Assembly: GCF_900104255.1 (NCBI RefSeq)
Contig: NZ_FNKZ01000001.1
Location: 2,076,001 to 2,140,000 of the forward strand
Origin: Pseudoxanthomonas sp. CF385
Lineage (GTDB): Bacteria; Pseudomonadota; Gammaproteobacteria; Xanthomonadales; Xanthomonadaceae
Length of the DNA stretch: 64,000 nucleotides
Direction: 5' to 3'
Shown here: positions 40,569 through 50,746 of the stretch, piece after piece
Layout of the letters: every line of letters begins with the position of its first letter
Numbering within the stretch: the first letter of the stretch is position 1
Notes under the pieces: generated by a model
Told to the model about the DNA's origin: nothing
The model's database searches: none
Seen by the model: only the letters and a program-made list of their open reading frames with translations
Made by a program: the position numbers and the translations under genes

Positions 40569-41435
40569 TCAAGCCGCGCGCGTGGAGCGCTTTTCCTGGG
40601 CGCGCACGATGCGTTCCATCATCTTCAGCGACTTGTCGCCCAGCGTCAGCGCGGTGTCGACCCACACTTCGGTGATGCCCATCAGTTCGTCGTAGCCGAC
40701 CGGCTGCGCGAGGTTGCGGCACGCGTTCAGCGCCAGGTGCGCATGCGGGGAACGGCGCTGCTTGTCGATGATCGACTGCACGGCGGCGGCGCCCTGGCCC
40801 TTCGGCACCAGCACGTCGACCACGCCCAGCTTGTACAGCTCGTCGCTGGTGTAGATGTTGCCTTCGAGGATGATCTTCTCGGCGACCTGCGGCGACACGC
40901 GCTTGCACAGGAACGAGTAGGCGCCCATGCCCGGGAACAGGCCGAACAGCACTTCCGGCAGGCCCATGTCGACGCCTTCCTCGGCCACGATGGTGTGGCA
41001 GGACAGGGCGATCTCGAGACCACCGCCCAGCGCGTCGCCCTGGATCAGCGCGATCGTGCGCACGTCGCCGCCGAGGCCGGTGTTGAGGTGATGGACGCCA
41101 TCGATGCAGCGGCGCGCGTAGCTCAGCAGGCGGTCGCGGTTGTTTTCGCGGATCAGCTGCGAGAACAGCTCCAGGTCGCCGCCGAGGTTGAAGGCGGTGG
41201 CGTCGGACGCGACCACGAGGTGGCGCAGCTTGCCCGGCTGGCGCTGCGATTCGCGCAGGGTGATCGAGTTCATGAAGCTCAGCACGTCGTCGAGCATCTG
41301 GCTGCGGAAGCACGGACGCACGCCGGGCGCGACATCGGAGTGCATGTACATCCAGTGGGCATCACCGCTGGGCTCCGACTCGACGCGGACGGTCGGGAAG
41401 GAACGGGTGCGCTGCAGTTTTTCGACGTTGTTCAT
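40569..41435 (-). CDS. rpfF: DSF synthase RpfF
   Basis: A 288-residue enzyme of the crotonase fold that makes the cis-2-unsaturated fatty acid signal DSF from acyl-ACP by dehydration and thioester cleavage. The two catalytic glutamates fall at Glu141 (ALGGGLEIALSCHTI) and Glu161 (MGLPEVLFGLFPGMGAYSF), exactly the numbers known for Xanthomonas RpfF. The strong site AAGGAGCT supports ATG at 41435. It converges with rpfC and lies downstream of rpfB, but a strong terminator between them indicates its own promoter. Confidence 0.95.
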   Translation of the reverse strand: MNNVEKLQRTRSFPTVRVESEPSGDAHWMYMHSDVAPGVRPCFRSQMLDDVLSFMNSITLRESQRQPGKLRHLVVASDATAFNLGGDLELFSQLIRENNRDRLLSYARRCIDGVHHLNTGLGGDVRTIALIQGDALGGGLEIALSCHTIVAEEGVDMGLPEVLFGLFPGMGAYSFLCKRVSPQVAEKIILEGNIYTSDELYKLGVVDVLVPKGQGAAAVQSIIDKQRRSPHAHLALNACRNLAQPVGYDELMGITEVWVDTALTLGDKSLKMMERIVRAQEKRSTRAA

Positions 41436-41656
41436 GGAGAGCTCCTTGGAGGGGTTTTTTCCCGCGCGGCAGGGGATGCGGGTGAGGCGGATTTGTGTGA
41501 CGCAGGTGGCATCACGCGCCGATCCTACACCTGAACGAATAATTAAAATCCAGTGCACGCGCGCGCTTGCGGCAAGGAACCCCTGTCAACGGGTCCTCAC
41601 TCTCGTGATTTGTGACGTGCGTCTAGAATCGGACCCTAAAGTCCTGAACAAAAAAG
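41436..41656 (-). promoter_or_regulatory. rpfF upstream region
   Basis: 221 bases between the rpfB terminator and rpfF. An AT-rich block, GAATAATTAAAAT (41537-41549), stands out in GC-rich surroundings. TTGACA (minus strand, 41584-41589) resembles a -35, but no matching -10 lies at 16-18 bases. The promoter is likely here; the exact elements are unresolved. Confidence 0.4.
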
Positions 41657-41684
41657 AAAAAGGCCGGCGCAGGGCCGGCCTTTT
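41657..41684 (-). terminator. Terminator of rpfB
   Basis: Stem GGCCGGC / GCCGGCC with the loop GCAGG, flanked by AAAAA and TTTT. On the minus strand a T run follows the stem, 21 bases past the rpfB stop. Confidence 0.85.
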
Positions 41685-41704
41685 CTCAAAGCTGAATAGG
41701 GCGA

Positions 41705-43384
41705 TCAGGCGCTCTTGGGCGGATCCCGCAGTTCCTTGCGGAGGATCTTGCCGACGTTGGTCTTCGGCAGCTCGGTGCGGAACTCGATCTGGCGCGGCTG
41801 CTTGTAGCCAGTGAGGTTGTCGCGGCAGTAGGCCTTCACCTGGTCGGCGGTGAGCGCGGGGTCCTTCTTCACGATGAAGACCTTCACCGCCTCGCCCGAC
41901 TTCTCGTCGGGCACGCCGATCGCCGCGACTTCGAGCACGCCATCCATGCCGGCGATGACGTCTTCCACTTCGTTCGGATACACGTTGAAGCCGGAGACCA
42001 GGATCATGTCCTTCTTGCGGTCGACGATGTAGAAGAACCCGTTCTCGTCCATCTTCGCCATGTCGCCGGTATGCAGCCAGCCATCGGCATCGATGACGTT
42101 GGCTGTCTCCTCCGGGCGCTGCCAGTAGCCCTTCATCACCTGCGGGCCCTTGATGCAGAGCTCGCCCACTTCGCCGGTGGGCAGCATGTTGCCGTCGTCG
42201 TCCTTCACGCAGGCGTCGGTCGAGGGCACGGGCAGGCCGATCGCGCCGTTGTAGTCCTGCAGGTTCATCGGGTTGATGCAGGCGGCGGGCGAGGTCTCGG
42301 TCAGGCCATACGCCTCGACCAGCGTCACGCCGGTGACCTTCTTCCACTTCTCGGCGACGGCGCGCTGCACGGCCATGCCGCCACCCAGCGTCATCTTGAG
42401 GTTGGAGAAGTCGATCTCGTCGAACCCGGGCGTGTTCAACAGGCCGTTGAACAGCGTGTTGACGCCGGTGATCGCGGTGAACCGCGTGGCCTTGAGCTCC
42501 TTCACGAAGCCCGGCATGTCGCGCGGATTGGTGATCAGGTGGTTGAGCCCGCCCAGCTTCATGAAGACCAGGCAGTTCGCCGTCAACGCGAAGATGTGGT
42601 ACAGCGGCAGCGCCGTGATGATGACCTCGTTGCCGTAGTCCAGGCCTGTGCCGACCCAGACGCCGGCCTGCTGCATGTTCGCGACCAGGTTGCGGTGCGT
42701 CAGCATCGCGCCCTTGGCGACACCGGTGGTGCCGCCGGTGTACTGGAGGAAGGCGATGTCGCCGGAGTCGATGTCGACGTCGGGCAGGCTATGCATCTGG
42801 CCGAGCGTCAGCGTGTCCTTGAAACGTACCGCACCCGGAATGTCGTAGTCCGGCACCATCTTCTTCACGTACTTCAGCACGAAGTTGACGATGGCGCCCT
42901 TCGGGAAGCCGACCAGGTCGCCCAGCGCCGTGGTGATGACCTGCTTGACCTGCGTGCCCGCCAGCGCTTCCTGCGCGGTCTTGCCGAAATTGTCGACCAC
43001 CAGCAGCACGCTGGCGCCGGAATCGGTCAGCTGGTGCTTGAGTTCGCGCGGCGTGTACATCGGGTTGACGTTCACCACGGTCAGCCCGGCGCGCAGCACG
43101 CCGAAGATCGCGATGGGGTACTGCAGGCAGTTCGGCATCATGATCGCGACGCGATCGCCCTTCTTGAGCTTCAGCTCGCCGAGCAGGTACGCGGCGAACT
43201 GCCGGCTCCGCGCGTCGATCTCGCCATACGTCAATGTCTTGCCGAAGTTTCGGAACGCGGGCCGGTCGCGGTACTTGCTGATCGCTTCATCGAATACCGA
43301 CACGATGGAGCGGTACTGCTCCAGGTCAACCGCATGCGGCACGCCTTGCGGGTAACTCTTGAACCACGGACGTTCCTGACTCAT
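41705..43384 (-). CDS. rpfB: Long-chain fatty-acid-CoA ligase RpfB
   Basis: A 559-residue acyl-CoA synthetase of the FadD type. In Xanthomonas RpfB has been linked to turnover of DSF and activates free fatty acids. AMP-binding motifs are YTGGTTGVAKGAMLTH, the later YGLTETSP and DGWLHTGDMAKMDENGFFYIVDRKKDMI, and the C-terminal lysine lies in KTNVGKILRKEL. The site GGGAGGGAG upstream supports ATG at 43384. It is the first gene of the rpfB-rpfF direction. Confidence 0.93.
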   Translation of the reverse strand: MSQERPWFKSYPQGVPHAVDLEQYRSIVSVFDEAISKYRDRPAFRNFGKTLTYGEIDARSRQFAAYLLGELKLKKGDRVAIMMPNCLQYPIAIFGVLRAGLTVVNVNPMYTPRELKHQLTDSGASVLLVVDNFGKTAQEALAGTQVKQVITTALGDLVGFPKGAIVNFVLKYVKKMVPDYDIPGAVRFKDTLTLGQMHSLPDVDIDSGDIAFLQYTGGTTGVAKGAMLTHRNLVANMQQAGVWVGTGLDYGNEVIITALPLYHIFALTANCLVFMKLGGLNHLITNPRDMPGFVKELKATRFTAITGVNTLFNGLLNTPGFDEIDFSNLKMTLGGGMAVQRAVAEKWKKVTGVTLVEAYGLTETSPAACINPMNLQDYNGAIGLPVPSTDACVKDDDGNMLPTGEVGELCIKGPQVMKGYWQRPEETANVIDADGWLHTGDMAKMDENGFFYIVDRKKDMILVSGFNVYPNEVEDVIAGMDGVLEVAAIGVPDEKSGEAVKVFIVKKDPALTADQVKAYCRDNLTGYKQPRQIEFRTELPKTNVGKILRKELRDPPKSA

Positions 43385-43500
43385 CGTTCTGCTCCCTCCC
43401 CAGGGTCTTCGGGCTGCCTTCGCGGCATGCTTGTGGGCGAGCGCCGAAACGGGCGCCTGTCGGGAGCATACCGTTCCGGATGGAAAAGGCGAAGGTTTCG

Positions 43501-43941
43501 ATGGAGAAGATGGGTCTGAACTACGTGGCCGCGGCGGCACTGCTGCTGGCGGGGCTGGTGGGCTGCGACGCGGAGCCGCCGGAGGCGCAGCTGAGGCAGC
43601 GCTTCGATGCCATGCAGCAGGCCGTCGAGGAGAAACGGGTAGGCGATTTCATGGACGGCGTGAGCAGCGCATTCGCAGGCCCCGGAGGGATGGATCGTGC
43701 TGCGTTGCACAATCTGGTCCGTGCGCGGACGTTGGCGAATGCACGCGTGGGCGCCACGACCGGACCGCTCGAGGTCCGCGTCGATGGCGACAATGCGACG
43801 GTGTCGTTCCACGTGCTGCTGACGGGCAGCAGCGGCCGGCTTCTGCCGGAACAGGCGCGCACCTATAACGTCACGACCGCATGGCGGCGAGAAGAGGGCG
43901 ATTGGCGCGTGTACCACGCGCAATGGGACGCGCCCCGCTGA
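43501..43941 (+). CDS. Small lipoprotein of unknown function
   Basis: A 146-residue lipoprotein. The signal peptide ends in LLLAGLVGC with the lipidated cysteine after LVG. The rest looks like a small alpha+beta fold of the nuclear-transport-factor-2 type (FDAMQQAVEEKRVGDFMDG...TYNVTTAWRREEGDWRVYHAQWD), though I hold that lightly. I chose ATG at 43501 because GAAGG lies six bases upstream; ATG at 43480 is the alternative. It is divergent from rpfB and converges with the next gene. Confidence 0.7.
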   Translation: MEKMGLNYVAAAALLLAGLVGCDAEPPEAQLRQRFDAMQQAVEEKRVGDFMDGVSSAFAGPGGMDRAALHNLVRARTLANARVGATTGPLEVRVDGDNATVSFHVLLTGSSGRLLPEQARTYNVTTAWRREEGDWRVYHAQWDAPR

Positions 43942-43944
43942 CCG

Positions 43945-44409
43945 TCACTTCGCCGGCGTGAGCCTGCCGCCGCTCCAGCGATAGCGCAGCGTCTTGGGCA
44001 CGGTGGGACAGCAACGGGCATCGTTGGGGCCGGGCCACTTCGTCTTCAGTTCGATGGCGCCGTTGCGCACCGCCATGCCCTCCACGCTGCCCAGCGGCTC
44101 TTCGGCCTCGCCCGCCGGCACGTAACGCTGCCCTTTGCGGGCCAGCACGGTGACGCCATGATGCCAATAGGTCGGCCCGAGCATCGTCCACAGGACGACC
44201 ACTTCTGCCTCGCCGTCGCCATCGAGATCGGCAGCGACGACTTCGCTCGCCTCATAGGCCTCCTGCGGACCTGCGGCGGCTTGCTTGGTGGCCAGGAACT
44301 GTTCGGCAATGCGCCTGGCCTGGTCCGCGTCCGGTGACGCCGCGCGTGCGCCCAGGCTGGCGGACGCGACAAGGAAGAGCAGGGTAGAACGGAGGATCAA
44401 CGTTCCCAT
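43945..44409 (-). CDS. Exported protein of unknown function
   Basis: A 154-residue protein with a signal peptide (MGTLILRSTLLFLVASASLGARA). The mature part carries DLDGDGEAEVVVLW, an FG-GAP/VCBS-like calcium-binding sort of segment, and a CC pair near PNDARCCPTVP. I do not recognise a named family. I chose ATG at 44409, ahead of which the frame is open but without a signal sequence. It is divergent from the S9 peptidase. Confidence 0.7.
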   Translation of the reverse strand: MGTLILRSTLLFLVASASLGARAASPDADQARRIAEQFLATKQAAAGPQEAYEASEVVAADLDGDGEAEVVVLWTMLGPTYWHHGVTVLARKGQRYVPAGEAEEPLGSVEGMAVRNGAIELKTKWPGPNDARCCPTVPKTLRYRWSGGRLTPAK

Positions 44410-44567
44410 GACGGCACCCCGACGACCTTCGGCGAAGGTCTCCTGATGCCGGAACGCAACGAGCGCGGACGACCGGCAACTGTCGGCGGTGCACCCGCAT
44501 GGCGGATCTGGCTTGCCACCGCCGCGTCGAGCCTTGATGATCGGGGCATCCAACTGGGGAACCGCTC

Positions 44568-47024
44568 ATGTCTATTCGCTGGAAACTCCTGGCGTGCCTA
44601 TGGCTGGCCGCCGGAAACGTCGTCGCGCAGGACGCCCTGCCGTACCAGACGCCGCCTGCGGAGATCCTGCAACTCGCCGATGTGCAGCGTCCGCCCAGCG
44701 TGGTGACGGACAGTCGCAAAGACCACTTGGTGTTGTTCTACCGCGATACGTTCAAGTCACTCGCGGAGCTGTCCGACGAGGAACTCAGGCTCGGCGGCCT
44801 GCGCGTCAACCCGCGTACCAACATCGCCAGCACCACCACATACTTCACCAATCTTCAGGTGCAACGCCTGCAGGGTGGCGACGCACGCCAGGTGGGCGGC
44901 TTGCCCGCGAATCCGCGGCTGGCGAACTTCACCTGGTCGCCCGACGAGCGCTTGCTGGCGTTCACCCACACCACGCGCACCGGCGTGGAAGTCTGGGTTG
45001 CAGACCTGGCCACCGCGCAGGCCACGCGCCTGACCGAGGCCCGGGTCAACGCCAACGTGGGCAATCCGCTGACCTGGTTCCGCGACAACCAGGCGGTGCT
45101 GGTCCGCATGCTGCCCGCGCAGCGTCCCGCGCTGCTCGACACGTCGCGCGCGGTTCCCACCGGGCCCACCGTTTCGGTCAGCGATGGCAGCAAGGCGCAG
45201 AACCGTACCTACCAGGACCTGCTCAAGAATCCGTCGGATGAAGCCAACTTCGCCGTGCTTGCCACGTCCGAGCTGCATCGTGTGCCGTTGAAGGGCCCCG
45301 CGACGCTCTGGCGTGCCGCCGCGATGTACACCGGCGAGTCGTTCTCGCCGGACGGCCGCTACGTCCTGCTGCAGACGCTGCGGAAGCCGTTCTCCTATCT
45401 GGTGCCTTACGGCCGCTTCCCGTACCGCGCAGAGGTTGTGGAAACCACCGGCAAGCCGGTGACCACGGTCGTGGATGCGCCGCTGGCGGAGAACCTGCCG
45501 AAGGGTTTCATGGCCGTGCGCGCAGGCCGTCGCGATGTCGAATGGCGCGCGGACCAGCCCGCCACGCTGGTCTGGGCCGAAGCGCTGGACAAGGGCGATC
45601 CTGCGGTGGAGGTCCGGTTCCGCGACGAGGCCTTTGCCTGGCAGGCGCCGTTCACCGGCACGCCGCAGTCGCTCTTCAAGACCGTCGACCGCGTGCAGGG
45701 CATCCTGTGGGGTGACGACACGCATGCGATCGTCACCGACTACTGGTGGAACACGCGCCATACCCGCACCTATCTGCTCGATCCATCGAAGGCGGGGTCG
45801 CCGCTGCGCGAGCTGGTGAGTCGCAGCTATCAGGACCAGTACAGCGATCCGGGCCAGTTCGAGACGCGGCGCAACGCAGCGGGCGAAGCCGTGCTGGCGC
45901 TGGATAACGGCCAGGCGCATCTGATCGGCGAGGGCTATACGCCCGAGGGGCAGTTCCCCTTCATCGATCGGATGGACTTGGCCACCGGCAAGAAGGAGCG
46001 CCTGTACACCTCGCGCCTGGAAGGCCAGAAGGAAAGCATCCAGGCGCTGCTGGATCCCGCGCAGGGCACGGCGCTGGTGCGCATCGAATCGCCGACCGAT
46101 TTCCCCAACTACTACGTGCGCCATCTGAAGCAGCGGATCGCGCCGGTGCCGGTGACGCGCTTCGAGAATCCGTTCAAGGCCATGCAGGGCGTCTACAAGG
46201 AGGTCCTCACGTACAAGCGCGCGGACGGCCTGCCGCTGACCGGCACCCTGTACCTGCCGGCGGGCTACGACCGCGCGGCCAAGCGCGAGAAACTGCCGCT
46301 GGTGATGTGGGCCTATCCCACCGAGTACAAGGATCGCGACAGCGCCGGCCAGAACACCACCAACCCGAACGAGTTCATCTTCCCGAGTTACGGCTCGCCG
46401 GTGTACTGGGTCGCGCGCGGCTATGCGGTGCTCGATGACGCCGCGTTCCCGATCGTGGGCGAGGGCAAGGACGAGCCGAACGACACCTTCATCACCCAAC
46501 TGGTCGCCAATGCCAAGGCCGCCATCGATGCGGTGGATGCGTTGGGCTACATCGACCGCTCGCGTGTGGCCGTGGGTGGCCATTCGTACGGCGCGTTCAT
46601 GACCGCGAACTTGCTGACGCATTCGGATCTGTTCGCGGCCGGCATCGCCCGCAGCGGCGCCTACAACCGCACGCTGACGCCGTTCGGCTTCCAGCAGGAG
46701 GAACGCAACTACTGGGAGGCGCCCGGCGTCTACAACGACATGTCGCCCTTCATGCACGTCGAGAAGATGAAGACGCCGATGCTTCTGGTGCATGGCGAAG
46801 CCGACAACAATTCGGGCACGTTCACCATGCAGAGCGAGCGCTACTTCAACGCGCTCAAGGGCTTCGGGGCGCCCGCGCGCCTGGTCCTGCTGCCGAAGGA
46901 AAGTCATGGCTATGCGGCGAAGGAATCGGTGCTGCACCTGCTGTGGGAACAGGACCAGTGGCTCGAGCGCTACGTGAAGAACAAGGGGCAGGCGGCGGGC
47001 ACAGCACCCGCGGCCGCACGCTGA
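44568..47024 (+). CDS. Large exported S9 peptidase, glutamyl-endopeptidase-like
   Basis: An 818-residue secreted serine peptidase. The signal peptide ends about residue 20 (AAGNVVAQ). A long beta-propeller region precedes an alpha/beta-hydrolase domain. The triad is visible: Ser in GGHSYGAFMTANL, Asp in HGEADNNSG and His in KESHGYAAKES. The size and the NTTNPNEFIFPSYGSPVYWVARGYAVL region resemble the plant chloroplast glutamyl endopeptidase family, so cleavage after Glu is a reasonable guess. It ends at a bidirectional terminator shared with acnA. Confidence 0.87.
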   Translation: MSIRWKLLACLWLAAGNVVAQDALPYQTPPAEILQLADVQRPPSVVTDSRKDHLVLFYRDTFKSLAELSDEELRLGGLRVNPRTNIASTTTYFTNLQVQRLQGGDARQVGGLPANPRLANFTWSPDERLLAFTHTTRTGVEVWVADLATAQATRLTEARVNANVGNPLTWFRDNQAVLVRMLPAQRPALLDTSRAVPTGPTVSVSDGSKAQNRTYQDLLKNPSDEANFAVLATSELHRVPLKGPATLWRAAAMYTGESFSPDGRYVLLQTLRKPFSYLVPYGRFPYRAEVVETTGKPVTTVVDAPLAENLPKGFMAVRAGRRDVEWRADQPATLVWAEALDKGDPAVEVRFRDEAFAWQAPFTGTPQSLFKTVDRVQGILWGDDTHAIVTDYWWNTRHTRTYLLDPSKAGSPLRELVSRSYQDQYSDPGQFETRRNAAGEAVLALDNGQAHLIGEGYTPEGQFPFIDRMDLATGKKERLYTSRLEGQKESIQALLDPAQGTALVRIESPTDFPNYYVRHLKQRIAPVPVTRFENPFKAMQGVYKEVLTYKRADGLPLTGTLYLPAGYDRAAKREKLPLVMWAYPTEYKDRDSAGQNTTNPNEFIFPSYGSPVYWVARGYAVLDDAAFPIVGEGKDEPNDTFITQLVANAKAAIDAVDALGYIDRSRVAVGGHSYGAFMTANLLTHSDLFAAGIARSGAYNRTLTPFGFQQEERNYWEAPGVYNDMSPFMHVEKMKTPMLLVHGEADNNSGTFTMQSERYFNALKGFGAPARLVLLPKESHGYAAKESVLHLLWEQDQWLERYVKNKGQAAGTAPAAAR

Positions 47025-47044
47025 CGCCGGACGCACATGCATGA

Positions 47045-47070
47045 AAAAGGCCGCCCAAGGGCGGCCTTTT
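47045..47070. terminator. Bidirectional terminator between S9 peptidase and acnA
   Basis: AAAAGGCCGCC / GGCGGCCTTTT with the loop CAAG, lying 20 bases after one stop and 16 after the other. Confidence 0.88.
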
Positions 47071-47085
47071 CTTTGCCTACATGGA

Positions 47086-49854
<2,769 letters not shown>

Positions 49855-50052
49855 CGCAGAGGCTCCTGTAGCTGGGGGAAGGGGCGCAGGAGCAGCATAA
49901 GCCGCCGTTCCTGTGCGTCTTGTCGATGCTTGCCCGGATTATCCGCCAAGTCTGAGACGGCCGTGACCCGACCAAAGCCCAAGGCGGGGCACGACGGCAT
50001 CACGCGGAACGGGGTGGGGCGGTGGGGTCCTGTTCTGGGGTATGCCTGAGGA

Positions 50053-50075
50053 AGTATGTATAATTCGTCCATACT
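50053..50075 (+). promoter_or_regulatory. Promoter and operator of the vapBC-like pair
   Basis: The -10 TATAAT (50059-50064) is enclosed by a perfect inverted repeat AGTATG (50053-50058) and CATACT (50070-50075). This is where an antitoxin dimer would sit to repress its own operon. The ATG follows at 50091. The rest of the 236-base acnA-vapB gap shows nothing else clear. Confidence 0.65.
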
Positions 50076-50090
50076 CAAGAGGGCCCGCTG

Positions 50091-50297
50091 ATGGAAGCCA
50101 CTGTTGCAGAACGCGGCCAGATCACCCTGCCGAAAGCGGTGCGCGACGCCCTGGGCCTGACCAAGGGCAGCGTGCTGAAGGTCGAGCTGGAAGGTAGCCG
50201 GATCGTGTTGCGGAAGAGTGTCGACGACGCCATCTCGCGCGTGCGCGGCAAGTTCGCCCTGGATGCGGACGCCGCACCGGGTACGGCCGCCGAATGA
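50091..50297 (+). CDS. AbrB/MazE-fold antitoxin, VapB-like
   Basis: A 68-residue protein with an N-terminal swapped-hairpin AbrB domain (EATVAERGQITLPKAVRDALGLTKGSVLKVEL, shown in part) and a C-terminal toxin-binding tail (SVDDAISRVRGKFALD). It should bind the palindrome in its own promoter and neutralise the PIN toxin encoded next. Its stop overlaps the toxin start by four bases (ATGA), typical of such operons. Confidence 0.88.
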   Translation: MEATVAERGQITLPKAVRDALGLTKGSVLKVELEGSRIVLRKSVDDAISRVRGKFALDADAAPGTAAE

Positions 50298-50695
50298 TCG
50301 CCGTCGACGCGCCCGTCCTGATCGAACTGCTGACCGACGGCCCCCGCGCGGATGCCGTGGAAGCCGGGCTGCGCCAGAGCCTGGGCAGCGGGCGCGTGGT
50401 CGTCTGCGATGCCGCACTGGCGCAGCTGTGCGCTTCGCTGCGCAATGGCGCGGATGCATTGGCCGCCGTCGAGGAGATGGGCGTGCATTTCAACGCCGTC
50501 GAAGCCAAGTCCGCGCTGCGGGCCGGCGAGATGCAGCGCCGGCACCGGCAGCGCTCCGGCGAGTCCCGGCCGATCGCCGATTTCCTGGTCGGCGCGCATG
50601 CGCTGCTCCAGTGCGATGGCCTGATCACCTTCGACACCGCTTTCCATCGCGATTACTTCAAGGGTTTGAAGCTGATCGTGCCCGCGAACGAATAA
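50294..50695 (+). CDS. PIN-domain ribonuclease toxin, VapC-like
   Basis: A 133-residue PIN-domain protein, a likely metal-dependent RNase. Acidic residues visible are Asp5 (IAVDAPVLIE), Asp96 (RPIADFLVGAHALL), Asp114 (ITFDTAF) and Asp120. The second conserved acid, usually Glu before Leu in the third strand-helix, reads DAALAQL, with Gln44 in its place, so activity may be weakened. It sits between acnA and acnB, away from any mobile element, and ends 51 bases before acnB. Confidence 0.85.
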   Translation: MIAVDAPVLIELLTDGPRADAVEAGLRQSLGSGRVVVCDAALAQLCASLRNGADALAAVEEMGVHFNAVEAKSALRAGEMQRRHRQRSGESRPIADFLVGAHALLQCDGLITFDTAFHRDYFKGLKLIVPANE

Positions 50696-50746
50696 GCATT
50701 ACCTGTTTTCCCTTTCCACCGCATCATCGAACGACCGGAGTCACCC

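Noticed and set aside
41584..41589. TTGACA as the rpfF -35 element
   Set aside because: No plausible -10 lies 16-18 bases downstream, so I do not call a promoter from it.
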